Assembly: GCA_021737445.1 (NCBI GenBank)
Contig: JAIPDY010000004.1
Coordinates: 1 to 32,029 of the forward strand
Direction: 5' to 3'
From: Desulfotignum sp.
GTDB lineage: Bacteria; Desulfobacterota; Desulfobacteria; Desulfobacterales; Desulfobacteraceae
Length of the DNA: 32,029 bases
Below are positions 7,749 through 14,536 of this stretch, piece by piece. A program made the translations under genes and the position numbers. Under the pieces are notes generated by a model. It searched no databases. It was not told where the DNA came from and saw only the letters and a list, made by a program, of their open reading frames with translations. Position 1 is the stretch's first letter. The number at the start of each line of letters is the position of its first letter.

Positions 7749-8468
7749 GCTACCGGGGTTCAGGTGCATTGTGCCCACGGCTTTCTGATCAACCAGTTTT
7801 TATCGCCGTTTTTTAACCGCAGGCAGGACAAATGGGGCGGATTGTCTGAAAACCGGTTCCGGTTCCTCAAACAGGTGATTACGTCCATAAAGAAAAAAGT
7901 GCCAGATGAGTTCTGCATTACCGTCAAGCTGAACACCCATGATTTCACCCCTAAACCGGGGATCACCCCTGAACTGGCTGTTGAATACGCCGGGATGCTC
8001 AAAGATCTCGGGGTTGACATGATAGAGGTCAGCTGCGGTTCATCCACCTTCTCCTACATGAACATGTGCCGCGGGGATGTGCCGGTCAAAGAGCTGGTTC
8101 AGAGCATGCCGCTGTGGAAAAAACCGGTGGCCTGGTTCATGATCCACAGCTTGAAAGGCCGGTATGATCTTGATGAAGGATATAACACGGCAGCGGCCAG
8201 ATCCATCCGTCCGGTGGCAGGAAATATCCCTATTGCCCTGGTGGGGGGAATGCGCACACTGGAGAAAATGTCGCAGGCTGTCAGAGGCGGAGATGCGGAG
8301 TTTATTTCCATGTCCCGTCCCTTTATCAGAGAGCCGTTTATTGTTAAAAAATTCAGGGAAAACAAAAGGGACCAAGTGGCCTGTGTATCGTGCAATCGAT
8401 GTCTGGCCGCCATTCCCAACGGCTTTCCCGTCCGTTGTTACAACAAAGCGTTTCCAAAAAGTTTTTGA
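7749..8468 (+). pseudogene. Old yellow enzyme-type oxidoreductase, N-terminal third missing
   Basis: The frame, open from ATG 7635, reads GVQVHCAHGFLINQFLSPFF onward. This is the conserved (G-V/D-x-H-x-AHGYLLxQFLSP) block in the middle of NADH:flavin oxidoreductases. RQDKWGGLSENRFRF, a VSCGSSTF region and the phosphate-binding IALVGGMRT/GGDAEFISMSRPFI block follow. The protein ends with CVSCNRCLAAIPNGFPVRC, a cysteine cluster seen in several family members. About 130 N-terminal residues, including half of the FMN site, are absent and replaced by the SnoaL scrap. The remaining barrel could not bind FMN normally, so I call it a pseudogene, though the fused frame is open. Confidence 0.65.
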
Positions 8469-8512
8469 AGTTACCGGCTGCTGATCCCGGCAAGCTGACA
8501 CCCTGGCGGTTT

Positions 8513-8632
8513 GCCGGGCTGCGCGTCATTCCGTTCGGCCGACATTTATACGAACCGCTGCTCTATCTGGCCGGCGCCGGCCTGGAGCTCCTTCCGTGAC
8601 CCTGAACAGCTTTGTGGATTTTATAACACCGT
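8513..8632 (+). pseudogene. 3'-end fragment of an unidentified gene, copy B (homologous to 2667-2805)
   Basis: One frame reads RFAGLRVIPFGRHLYEPLLY, after which a frame change gives VTLNSFVDFI. The relation to 2667-2805 is evident in both DNA (GCGCGYCATTCCGTTCGGC) and protein. Like copy A it lacks a start and any complete domain. It ends directly at the promoter of the phd/vapC pair. Confidence 0.5.
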
Positions 8633-8633
8633 C

Positions 8634-8678
8634 TTGACCAATCATATTTATAAGTTTATACTTTGAAATATAAACTTA
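8634..8678 (+). promoter_or_regulatory. phd/vapC promoter and operator
   Basis: TTGACC (8634-8639), a 17-base spacer and TATACT (8657-8662) form a strong promoter. A perfect 10-base inverted repeat, TAAGTTTATA (8651-8660) and TATAAACTTA (8669-8678), covers the -10 and start region. This is where a Phd-type antitoxin is expected to repress. Confidence 0.75.
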
Positions 8679-8695
8679 AATGGTTGGAGTTTTTT

Positions 8696-8932
8696 ATGAA
8701 AGCCACAGCAAAAGATCTTCGGTTTCATTCAAAAGAAATTTTGAACACTGTAAATCGAGGGGAAGAAGTCATAATTACCTACCGGGGCAAACCCTGTGCT
8801 AAATTAGTTCCTTATGATGAGTTTGAAAAGGATAAAAACATCAAATCTAATTTATTTGGGATGTGGAAAGACAACGATATTATTGATGATGTTGATAGTT
8901 ATGTCCGAGATATAAGAAAAGGAAGATTTTAG
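8696..8932 (+). CDS. Phd/YefM-type antitoxin
   Basis: The start is ATG 8696, preceded by GGAG at the right distance; the open frame extends to 8663 but would overlap the operator. The 78-residue product has the Phd fold signature: MKATAKDLRFHSKEILNTV, then GEEVIITYRGKPCAKLVPYDEF. The acidic C-terminus (WKDNDIIDDVDSYVRDIRKGRF) is the toxin-binding tail. Its stop codon directly abuts the ATG of the PIN toxin (TAGATG). It should neutralise VapC and repress the shared promoter. Confidence 0.88.
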   Translation: MKATAKDLRFHSKEILNTVNRGEEVIITYRGKPCAKLVPYDEFEKDKNIKSNLFGMWKDNDIIDDVDSYVRDIRKGRF

Positions 8933-9310
8933 ATGATTGTAGATACTGATGTTTTGATCTGGTATCTAAAAGGGAACGAAAACGCATTTGAGGCCATTGA
9001 GGAGTTAAATAAATTCTCCATTTCAGTCGTGACCTACATGGAACTCGTTCAAGGAATGAGAAATAAAAATGAATTAAACAGATTACGTCAAGCCCTTAAA
9101 ATTTGGAATACCAAAATCATCTATATCTCGGAGGATATTTCCGCAAAAGCAATGTTCTTTGTAGAACAACATTTTCTAAGCCATTCAATGCAATTAGCTG
9201 ATGCCCTTATCGCTGCAACGGCAGTCTTTTGTGGAGAGCCTGTTCTTACAGCTAATGACAGGCACTACCGGATTCTAACGGATCTTCAAATTAAAAAATT
9301 CAGACCATAA
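8933..9310 (+). CDS. vapC: VapC-type PIN-domain ribonuclease toxin
   Basis: The 125-residue protein carries the PIN catalytic acids: D4 (MIVDTDVLIWYLKG), E37 (VVTYMELVQG), the Asp of LADALIAATA and the Asp of LTANDRHY. VapC toxins cleave tRNA or rRNA with magnesium. Length and all motifs are normal, so this appears to be an active toxin paired with the preceding antitoxin; stop and start codons adjoin. This is one of the few complete modules of the island. Confidence 0.9.
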   Translation: MIVDTDVLIWYLKGNENAFEAIEELNKFSISVVTYMELVQGMRNKNELNRLRQALKIWNTKIIYISEDISAKAMFFVEQHFLSHSMQLADALIAATAVFCGEPVLTANDRHYRILTDLQIKKFRP

Positions 9311-9330
9311 CTCTGTAAGGCTCAAATTCG

Positions 9331-9350
9331 TGCCTGTGGAGATGTTTGAG
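9331..9350 (+). repeat. 20-base scrap of the DUF3427 helicase 3' end
   Basis: TGCCTGTGGAGATGTTTGAG differs from 697-716 by one base and from 2837-2856 by one base. It encodes the CPVEMFE-like part of the helicase tail. It lies between the vapC stop and the promoter of the next TA pair, and nothing else of the helicase is present. Confidence 0.5.
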
Positions 9351-9357
9351 ATGACCG

Positions 9358-9387
9358 TTGACATCATGACATTGTAACGCTATGATG
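9358..9387 (+). promoter_or_regulatory. Promoter/operator of the RHH-RelE pair
   Basis: TTGACA (9358-9363), a 17-base spacer and TATGAT (9381-9386) form a near-consensus promoter. The inverted repeat CATCAT (9362-9367) and ATGATG (9382-9387) overlaps both boxes and is a plausible antitoxin operator. Confidence 0.7.
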
Positions 9388-9414
9388 TTTATTAATTTTT
9401 TCTGGAGGTGAACG

Positions 9415-9648
9415 ATGACCACATTATCTAAAAGATCAACCATATACCTGGATCCTGCCCTTCATCAGGCATTGCGGCTCAAAGCGCTTGAGACATCAAG
9501 ATCAATGTCTGAAATTATCAATGAGGCTTTAAAAGAAGCGCTGTCTGAGGACGCCGAAGATCTCGCCGTTTTTGATGAAAGGGCAGGCGAGCCTTTGATA
9601 AGCTACGAGCAGATGGTCAAGAGATTGAAAAAAGATGGCCGTTTATAA
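9415..9648 (+). CDS. Ribbon-helix-helix (CopG/RelB-like) antitoxin
   Basis: The 77-residue protein opens with a ribbon-helix-helix: KRSTIYLDPALHQALRLKAL, then SRSMSEIINEALKEAL. An acidic tail ending ISYEQMVKRLKKDGRL follows, typical of antitoxins paired with RelE/ParE. A strong GGAGGTG ribosome site precedes the ATG. The gene overlaps the toxin gene by 14 bases. It should bind the operator at 9362-9387 and hold the toxin inactive. Confidence 0.85.
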   Translation: MTTLSKRSTIYLDPALHQALRLKALETSRSMSEIINEALKEALSEDAEDLAVFDERAGEPLISYEQMVKRLKKDGRL

Positions 9649-9874
9649 AATTTTTTTCAAAGATTCAGTGTGGAAAGATTTTAAATCAATTCCTGATAAG
9701 GATCTTACTAAAATTTTAGCCTGTATTGAATCTCTTGGCAAAAATTCGCGCCAGCCTGGATGTAAAAAATTAAGCAAACAGGAGCGGTATCGGCTCAGAT
9801 ATGGAAGATATAGAATTATCTATTCTATTCAAGAAGATGAGCTGACGATTTGGGTCGTTAAAGTCGGTCTTTGA
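9635..9874 (+). CDS. RelE/ParE-type toxin, C-terminally truncated
   Basis: The 79-residue protein has the RelE fold pattern: VYKIFFKDSVWKDFKSIPD, IxxCIESL, GCKKLSKQERYRLRYGRYRI and IYSIQEDELTIWVVKVGL. Family members usually continue after VVKVGH with R-x-D/E-VY. Here the frame is diverted at VVKVG into a piece of recQ sequence, whose TGA supplies the stop. Thus about six to eight C-terminal residues, often carrying the catalytic Arg/Tyr of RelE, are lost. The toxin may be inactive or weakened. The joint falls on the shared CGGTC (9865-9869 and 6174-6178). Confidence 0.8.
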   Translation: MAVYKIFFKDSVWKDFKSIPDKDLTKILACIESLGKNSRQPGCKKLSKQERYRLRYGRYRIIYSIQEDELTIWVVKVGL

Positions 9875-9963
9875 CGACATGTGTGAAAAATTTGCAGTTG
9901 AATTCTTTGAAACAGATCAGTGCCTGGCCGTATAAATCTGTTGAAAAATGGGTCCGGTTGAAT
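9871..9963 (+). pseudogene. recQ mosaic: three exact recQ pieces joined
   Basis: The 93 bases are fully accounted for by three recQ segments in their original order: 9871-9898 equals 6180-6207, 9897-9929 equals 7214-7246, and 9922-9963 equals 7514-7555. I see no mismatch. The first joint has a 2-base overlap (GT) and the second an 8-base overlap (GCCTGGCC). This is what a recQ copy would look like after two internal deletions (about 1.0 kb and 0.27 kb), or what a templated patch would look like. Confidence 0.9.
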
Positions 9964-9984
9964 AATTAGGTGAATTGCATGGGC

Positions 9985-10155
9985 AAAATCGTTTGTAAAC
10001 GAGGCGGTTTTCAGTGATGTGACGCTGGTTATCTGGACCACGGATTCGGGAAATGCGTACCATCCCCGCCGCAGGTGAACGAGGTACCCCTTTTTCGTCC
10101 AGCGGACCAGATTATTGCGGTCAAATCCCGGTGCCTCTGACATCGAAATGTTCAA
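9985..10155 (-). pseudogene. Fragment of an AbiEi-like antitoxin N-terminal domain
   Basis: On the minus strand the frame from 10155 reads FDRNNLVRWTKKGYLVHLRR and continues GWYAFPE. This resembles the small winged-helix domain at the N-terminus of AbiEi-type antitoxins (R-W-x-K-K-G-x-L-x-x-L-R-x-G-W-Y). The frame then runs into the recQ mosaic and has no C-terminal domain. It is a second, unrelated AbiEi-type scrap besides the gene at 2956-4020. Confidence 0.5.
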
Positions 10156-10209
10156 TGGCAGGGTCGAGATACGGCTGTATGGAATAATTTTTAATAAGGA
10201 GGATAAAAT

Positions 10210-11274
10210 ATGAAAGTATTGGCGATCAATTCAAGCGCCAGAATCGGCGGCGAAAGCAAAACTGAATTCATTTTAGATTTTTTGGTGAAAGGTATGAAAG
10301 AAGAGGGTGCTGAAGTAGAGGTGGTGAATATTTTCAAAAAAAAGATCAATTACTGCATCGGGTGCTTTACCTGCTGGAGCAAAACACCGGGGGAATGTGT
10401 ACATAAAGATGACATGACCAAAGACCTTTTTCCCAGGTACATGGCCAGTGATCTATGTATCCTGGCAACGCCGCTGTTTCACTATACTGTAAATGCGAAT
10501 ATGAAAACCTTTATTGAACGCACATTACCATTTGTTTTGCCATTTTTTGAATTCCGGGAAGGGGTAACGACACATCCCCTCCGCCAGGTGCCTCCGCCTG
10601 TAGTTGCAGTGTCTGTTGCCGGTTTTCCTGAATATTCTGTATTTGAACAGCTGAGTTCGTATATGCATTATCTGTATGGCAAACATTTGCGCGCAGAAAT
10701 TTATATCCCCGGCGCTGAGAACCTGGTACAGAAAACCCGGACACCACTGGTAAAGAAAGTGCTGGATGCGGTCATCCAGGGGGGGAGGGAGCTGATCAGA
10801 AATAAAAAGATCTCTGCCGGGACAATGGAACTTATCAATACACCCACCTCAGATTTTAAAACCATGGCCACTCTGGGAAACGCGTTCTGGCAGACCTGTA
10901 TTGACGAGGGCGTAACACCGAAAGAATTTTACAAGCGGAATATGGTACCCAGGCCGAACTCCCTGGAGAGTTTCCTGACACTGATGAAAGAAGGATTTAA
11001 TCCGGAAAAAGCAGACGGCTTTAAAGGCTGCTGCCAGTTTGTTTTTTCCGGCAAACACGAAGGCACCTGTTATTATGAAATAAAGAACAACGAAATCCAT
11101 TGCGGCATGGGATCTGCCTCACGGCCTGATATTACCATCACCACCCCTTTTGAGGTCTGGATGGACATTTTAACCAAAAAGGCAGACGGGGCGGAAATGT
11201 TTATGGCGCAAAAATACACGGTTGAAGGCGATCTCGATTTGTTGATAAAATCAGGTGAATTTTTTGGTAAATAA
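10210..11274 (+). CDS. Flavodoxin-fold NAD(P)H:FMN reductase fused to SCP2-like domain
   Basis: The 354-residue protein begins as an FMN reductase/flavodoxin fold: MKVLAINSSARIGGESKTEF (phosphate-binding loop), NYCIGCFTCW (a CxxC typical of anaerobe iron-sulfur flavoproteins) and ATPLFHYTVNANMKTFIERT. From about residue 270 it has an SCP2 sterol-carrier-like domain (GCCQFVFSGKHEGTCYYEI, then DITITTPFEVWMDILTKKAD and GDLDLLIKSGEFF). A cytoplasmic role in reducing a hydrophobic substrate or quinone is conceivable but inferred. AAGGAGG precedes the ATG. The gene is complete. Thirty-two bases of its SCP2 part recur at 13135-13166. Confidence 0.8.
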   Translation: MKVLAINSSARIGGESKTEFILDFLVKGMKEEGAEVEVVNIFKKKINYCIGCFTCWSKTPGECVHKDDMTKDLFPRYMASDLCILATPLFHYTVNANMKTFIERTLPFVLPFFEFREGVTTHPLRQVPPPVVAVSVAGFPEYSVFEQLSSYMHYLYGKHLRAEIYIPGAENLVQKTRTPLVKKVLDAVIQGGRELIRNKKISAGTMELINTPTSDFKTMATLGNAFWQTCIDEGVTPKEFYKRNMVPRPNSLESFLTLMKEGFNPEKADGFKGCCQFVFSGKHEGTCYYEIKNNEIHCGMGSASRPDITITTPFEVWMDILTKKADGAEMFMAQKYTVEGDLDLLIKSGEFFGK

Positions 11275-11285
11275 CTTGTTTTTCA

Positions 11286-11307
11286 CCAATATTCAATTTG
11301 GCCAGCG
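11286..11307 (-). repeat. 22-base scrap of the ParD-like antitoxin gene
   Basis: The segment matches 11724-11745, inside the antitoxin gene, at 20 of 22 positions and in the same orientation. On the minus strand it encodes AGQIEYW, as does the antitoxin (IAGQIEYWAKI). It lies just past the stop codon of the paired toxin gene. Confidence 0.55.
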
Positions 11308-11598
11308 TTATTCTTTGAGATACTTTTTCAAATCTCTATAGAAATTCTCATGAGATCCGAAAGTATACAGATATAAAGTCGATTCGATGACTTCGTAAGC
11401 CAATAATAATTGTTGATTCTGTAATTTGAACTTAAAAACCTTGACACCCTGTAAATCCCCTGTTTTGGCAACCCCGATGTCTGGATGTTGATAAATCGAT
11501 TTGACAGCCTTGTCCAGGTCTTTGATCTGTTTTTTGTGTAACTTTTTCTTTTGTCTGGCAAAAATCGGTGACTGGATTATTTCAATTATTTGGGTCAT
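11308..11598 (-). CDS. RelE/ParE-family toxin
   Basis: The 96-residue protein has the RelE/ParE pattern: SPIFARQKKKLHKKQIKDLD, DIGVAKTGDLQGVKVFKFKL and QQLLLAYEVIESTLYLYTFG, ending HENFYRDLKKYLKE. The two-residue-wide basic face and the terminal FYRDLKKY resemble RelE-type toxins with a ParD-like partner. The gene overlaps the antitoxin stop by four bases. All elements appear intact, so this module may be active; whether it cleaves mRNA or targets gyrase cannot be read from sequence. Confidence 0.82.
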   Translation of the reverse strand: MTQIIEIIQSPIFARQKKKLHKKQIKDLDKAVKSIYQHPDIGVAKTGDLQGVKVFKFKLQNQQLLLAYEVIESTLYLYTFGSHENFYRDLKKYLKE

Positions 11599-11822
11599 TC
11601 ACCTTCTCCAAATACATATGGAGTCCCCTGTCCTGCTTTGATTTGCTCTTTTCCTTCTAAAATGTCCTGAATAAAGGGAAGAGGGAGGTCCGGGTTTTCT
11701 TCAATCAATTGGCCTATTTTTGCCCAGTATTCAATTTGGCCGGCGATGGATCTTTTATACACTTTTGATTTTATTTTTGCTTTTTTAAACAGTTCATCTG
11801 ATACTTTTACTGCGGTTGCCAT
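11595..11822 (-). CDS. ParD-like antitoxin
   Basis: The start is ATG at 11822 (MATAVKVSDELFKKAKIKSK) with AAGGAG nine bases upstream; the frame extends further but would cross the promoter. The 75-residue product matches the ParD_like group: SDELFKKAKIKSKVYKRSIAGQIEYWAKIGQLIEENPDLP. It has a helix-rich N-terminus and a flexible Gly-rich end. It binds the downstream toxin and probably the operator near 11866-11880. Confidence 0.85.
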   Translation of the reverse strand: MATAVKVSDELFKKAKIKSKVYKRSIAGQIEYWAKIGQLIEENPDLPLPFIQDILEGKEQIKAGQGTPYVFGEGE

Positions 11823-11850
11823 GGTAATCTCCTTGATAGTAGTTGGTTGT

Positions 11851-11880
11851 AAAATACCATCCAGGGTTGCAAAACGCAAC
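11851..11880 (-). promoter_or_regulatory. Promoter/operator of the ParD-like/RelE pair
   Basis: On the minus strand TTGCGT (11879-11874) and TATTTT (11856-11851) are separated by 17 bases. The inverted repeat GTTGC and GCAAC (11866-11880) overlaps the -35 box and is a candidate operator. Confidence 0.5.
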
Positions 11881-11986
11881 TGAATATTTGAAACGCCCTA
11901 AAACGCTTGGGGTGTACACAAATGCCGGTGTTTTGCGGCGTTCGATGAAAAATATTTGATTTATCAAAAATTATGTATTATTCTTA

Positions 11987-12006
11987 CCAGTAATACGTAA
12001 TACTGG
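11987..12006 (+). promoter_or_regulatory. Dyad operator upstream of the AbrB-type antitoxin
   Basis: A 20-base dyad, CCAGTA-A-TACGTA-A-TACTGG, is symmetric apart from one mismatched pair on each side of the TACGTA centre. It lies between an AT-rich promoter region (TTGATT at 11956) and the GGAGG ribosome site. AbrB/MazE-type antitoxins bind such dyads. Confidence 0.6.
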
Positions 12007-12014
12007 AGGGAAAA

Positions 12015-12242
12015 ATGAGAGTGACGACAAAAGGGCAGGTTACGATACCAATTAACATCCGGGAAAAATTAGGGATAACCCCAGATACAGAGATTGATTT
12101 TTTACAAGAGGGAGACCGGGTCTTTTTGGTAAAGCGAAAAAGAACAGCCCGTGCAACCCGCAAGTTTAAAAAACTTCGTGGTATTGCGACTGTTAAAATG
12201 ACCACAGAAGAAATTATGGCACTCACAAGAGATGATTTATGA
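12015..12242 (+). CDS. vapB: AbrB/SpoVT-fold (VapB-type) antitoxin
   Basis: The 75-residue protein has the swapped-hairpin AbrB signature at its start: VTTKGQVTIPINIREKLGITPDTEIDF, then RVFLVKRK. The C-terminal MTTEEIMALTRDDL is the toxin-binding tail typical of VapB antitoxins. GGAGGG stands six bases before the ATG. The last four bases overlap the PIN toxin gene (ATGA). It probably represses its own promoter through the dyad at 11987-12006. Confidence 0.9.
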   Translation: MRVTTKGQVTIPINIREKLGITPDTEIDFLQEGDRVFLVKRKRTARATRKFKKLRGIATVKMTTEEIMALTRDDL

Positions 12243-12646
12243 AAGGTCTCCTTGTTGATTCCAATATTATCATGGATGTTTTTCTCGATGATCCTGTTTG
12301 GGCTGAATGGTCGGAGGCCGCGCTTTCTGAATATGCCCATCATACTCCTTTATACATTAACCAAATCATATATTCCGAAATTTCCATTGGATTTAATAAG
12401 ATTGAGGAATTGGAAGTTGCAGTTTCAAAAAGCGGATTTCAGATGCTGGAAATTCCAAAGGAATCCCTTTTCCTTGCTGGTAAAGCTTTTCTCAAATATC
12501 GAAAGCATAAAGGTGCAAAGAAGTCCCCATTGCCGGACTTTTTTATCGGTGCACAAGCCGCTGTATTAGATCTTGATTTAATCACACGAGATAAAAACAG
12601 GTACCAAACCTATTTCCCAACTGTTAAAATTATTTCTCCGGAATAA
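12239..12646 (+). CDS. vapC: VapC-type PIN-domain toxin
   Basis: The 135-residue protein has the PIN residues D7 (LLVDSNIIMDVF), E47 (IIYSEISIGF), the Asp of SPLPDFFIGAQA and the Asp of LITRDKNRYQTYFP. The last block is a common VapC ending. Length is normal and no residue is missing, so an active magnesium-dependent RNase is expected. Start and antitoxin stop overlap as ATGA. Confidence 0.9.
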   Translation: MKGLLVDSNIIMDVFLDDPVWAEWSEAALSEYAHHTPLYINQIIYSEISIGFNKIEELEVAVSKSGFQMLEIPKESLFLAGKAFLKYRKHKGAKKSPLPDFFIGAQAAVLDLDLITRDKNRYQTYFPTVKIISPE

Positions 12647-12815
12647 CTGAACCCATCGGGCTCGCGGGTGAACTTGACCGGGCAAAACGACGCGCCCGGC
12701 GAAACCCTTGAACACTGCCTCAACCGGGAAATAGCCGAGGAACTGGCCATCAAGGTGACCGTGCACCATTCCCTGGCTGAAAATGGCCGGACCCGGCGGC
12801 GGCAATCCACATCAG
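12647..12815 (+). pseudogene. Nudix hydrolase fragment
   Basis: In the frame through 12668 the sequence reads APGETLEHCLNREIAEELAI. This covers most of the Nudix box (G-x5-E-x7-REUxEE), with P-GET-x7-REIAEEL intact. The strands before it and everything after KVTVHHSLAENG are missing. The fragment lies directly after vapC and has no usable start. Confidence 0.65.
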
Positions 12816-13076
12816 AATTCAGAAATTGTGTATCTGTCCACGTTACCTTTTGAAACCATTGATTCATACGATCGGCCATTTTTCCCTTCAAATCGATCTC
12901 AATTTATCAAATCCTGGATCAATCAACCTGACAGTCATGCTCTGGGAATCATGCAAAAAGGCAAACTTGCTGGTTATGGTGTCATTCGCCAGTGCCGCTC
13001 TGGTTACAAAATCGGTCCTCTTTTTGCAGAAAGCCCGGAATTGGCTGAATCGCCTTTTTGGTATGACTTCTTTTGA
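12816..13076 (+). pseudogene. GNAT acetyltransferase fragment
   Basis: The frame reads FETIDSYDRPFFPSNRSQFI, then WINQPDSHALGIMQKGKLAGYGVIR and CRSGYKIGPLFAESPELAE. The Y-D-x2-FF, GYGVIR and KIGPLFA blocks are typical of a GNAT N-acetyltransferase subfamily. Both the N-terminal part and the C-terminal lobe are absent. The frame is joined to the Nudix scrap and ends at TGA/ATGA after PFWYDFF. Confidence 0.65.
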
Positions 13077-13134
13077 AATCGGATGAGCGAGGTTTGGCGG
13101 CTAACAAAAATCTGCAACGAAAATACTGCTTCAG

Positions 13135-13182
13135 AAGGCTGCTACCAGTTTGTTTTTTCCGGCAAAATGGTATGGCAACTGA
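13135..13182 (+). repeat. Two joined scraps: flavodoxin-SCP2 gene and helicase tail
   Basis: Bases 13135-13166 match 11024-11055 of the flavodoxin-SCP2 gene at 31 of 32 positions. They are followed at once by 13167-13182, which match 672-687 of the helicase tail at 15 of 16 positions (ATGGTATGGCARCTGA). The first match is convincing. The second is short and rests on its neighbourhood. Confidence 0.6.
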
Positions 13183-13207
13183 AGCTTTGGATGTGATATA
13201 CTTCAGT
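13178..13207 (+). promoter_or_regulatory. Inverted repeat upstream of yhaO
   Basis: ACTGAAG (13178-13184) and CTTCAGT (13201-13207) form a perfect 7-base inverted repeat separated by 16 bases that contain TGTGATATA. It lies about 65 bases before the yhaO start and could be an operator or mRNA hairpin. Confidence 0.35.
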
Positions 13208-13270
13208 AAGCGTTAATAACCGCCTGACAGATATGGGCCGCCAGTGGCTGATGCACAATAAGGAGCAATA

Positions 13271-14536
13271 ATGTTTAAATTCATTCATGCGGCGGATATT
13301 CATCTGGACAGCCCGTTGCGCGGGCTGTCCAGATATGAGTCCGCACCTGTTGATGCCATTAGAGACGCCTGCAGAAGGGCGTTTAAGAACCTGGTGGATC
13401 TGGCTATCGAAGAAAAAGCCGCTTTCGTGCTTCTGGCCGGGGATCTCTATGATGGGGACTGGAAAGATTACAGCACCGGGATATTTTTCAGCCGGCAGAT
13501 GGGGAGACTGCATCAGCAAGGCATACGGGTATTTGCTGTCGCAGGAAACCATGATGCCGCAAACCGGATGACCAAAGCGTTACAGACGCCCGCTAACATG
13601 AAGATGTTTTCCGCCGGCAAAGTGGAAACCGTCATACTGGAAGACTTTTCCGTGGCTATTCATGGGCGCAGCTTTAAAACCCGGCATGTGGACGAAAACC
13701 TGGCAGCGGGATTCTGCCAGGGCCTCAAAGGCATGTGCAATATCGGGCTGCTGCATACCAGCCTTGACGGCCGGGAGGGACATGCCACCTATGCGCCCTG
13801 CACCCTGGATGATCTGCGCTCCAAAAATTACCAGTACTGGGCCCTGGGACATGTCCACAAGCAGGAAATCGTTTCCGAAGATCCCTTTGTGGTGTTCCCG
13901 GGGTGCATACAGGGCCGCCATATCCGGGAAAGCGGTCCCAAAGGCTGTGTGAAGGTCACGGTTGAGGAAGACACTGTCACACATATGGAACCGGTGTCTC
14001 TGGATGTCCTGCGGTGGACCCTGACAAAAATCGATCTGACCGATATGGAAGACCCCCGGGATGTCCTGGAAAAAGTCCGGGAAGCCATTGAACAGGAACG
14101 GGCACTGGCAGAGGACAGGCCCCTGGCTATGAGAATAAAACTGACAGGGGCCACAAACCTGTCTGATCACCTGGCTGCGTTTCCGGAAAAACTGGAACAG
14201 CAGATGAAAGCGCTGGGTGCTGAAACCGCCGGCGATGAGGTCTGGATTGAACGGGTTGAAAACAGGACCCGGGGAAAATATGATCTAAAAACCGCCCTGG
14301 CTGATGACACGTCACCGGGACAACTGCTCAGAGCCATTGTTTCAACCCCTGATGATCCGGGCCGGATAGACGGCCTGGAAGACAAAATAGCGGAGCTCAG
14401 GCAGAAAGTGCCGCCGGAAGCCTTTGGCACGGGATCTGTTTTGGATTTGAGCGACAAAGAAGCGCTTGAACGGATCACCAGGGAAGCCAAAAAAATGCTG
14501 ATCGGCAGACTGCTGGCAGCAGGGGGAAAAAAATGA
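13271..14536 (+). CDS. yhaO: YhaO-like DNA repair exonuclease (Mre11/SbcD family)
   Basis: The 421-residue protein has the calcineurin-like phosphoesterase motifs: HAADIHLDSPLRG, LLAGDLYDGDW, VAGNHDAANR, LLHTSLDG and WALGHVHKQEI. YhaO-type proteins are manganese-dependent nucleases that work with an SMC-like ATPase. Residues from about 260 form a capping/linker region rich in charged helices, and the last 60 residues likely dock to the partner. AAGGAG precedes the ATG. The stop overlaps the yhaN start by four bases (ATGA), implying translational coupling. The gene is intact, unlike most of the island before it. Confidence 0.88.
   Translation: MFKFIHAADIHLDSPLRGLSRYESAPVDAIRDACRRAFKNLVDLAIEEKAAFVLLAGDLYDGDWKDYSTGIFFSRQMGRLHQQGIRVFAVAGNHDAANRMTKALQTPANMKMFSAGKVETVILEDFSVAIHGRSFKTRHVDENLAAGFCQGLKGMCNIGLLHTSLDGREGHATYAPCTLDDLRSKNYQYWALGHVHKQEIVSEDPFVVFPGCIQGRHIRESGPKGCVKVTVEEDTVTHMEPVSLDVLRWTLTKIDLTDMEDPRDVLEKVREAIEQERALAEDRPLAMRIKLTGATNLSDHLAAFPEKLEQQMKALGAETAGDEVWIERVENRTRGKYDLKTALADDTSPGQLLRAIVSTPDDPGRIDGLEDKIAELRQKVPPEAFGTGSVLDLSDKEALERITREAKKMLIGRLLAAGGKK

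Noticed and set aside
1..13270. Prophage or integrative element
   Set aside because: No integrase, transposase, phage structural gene, tRNA target or direct-repeat boundary was found.
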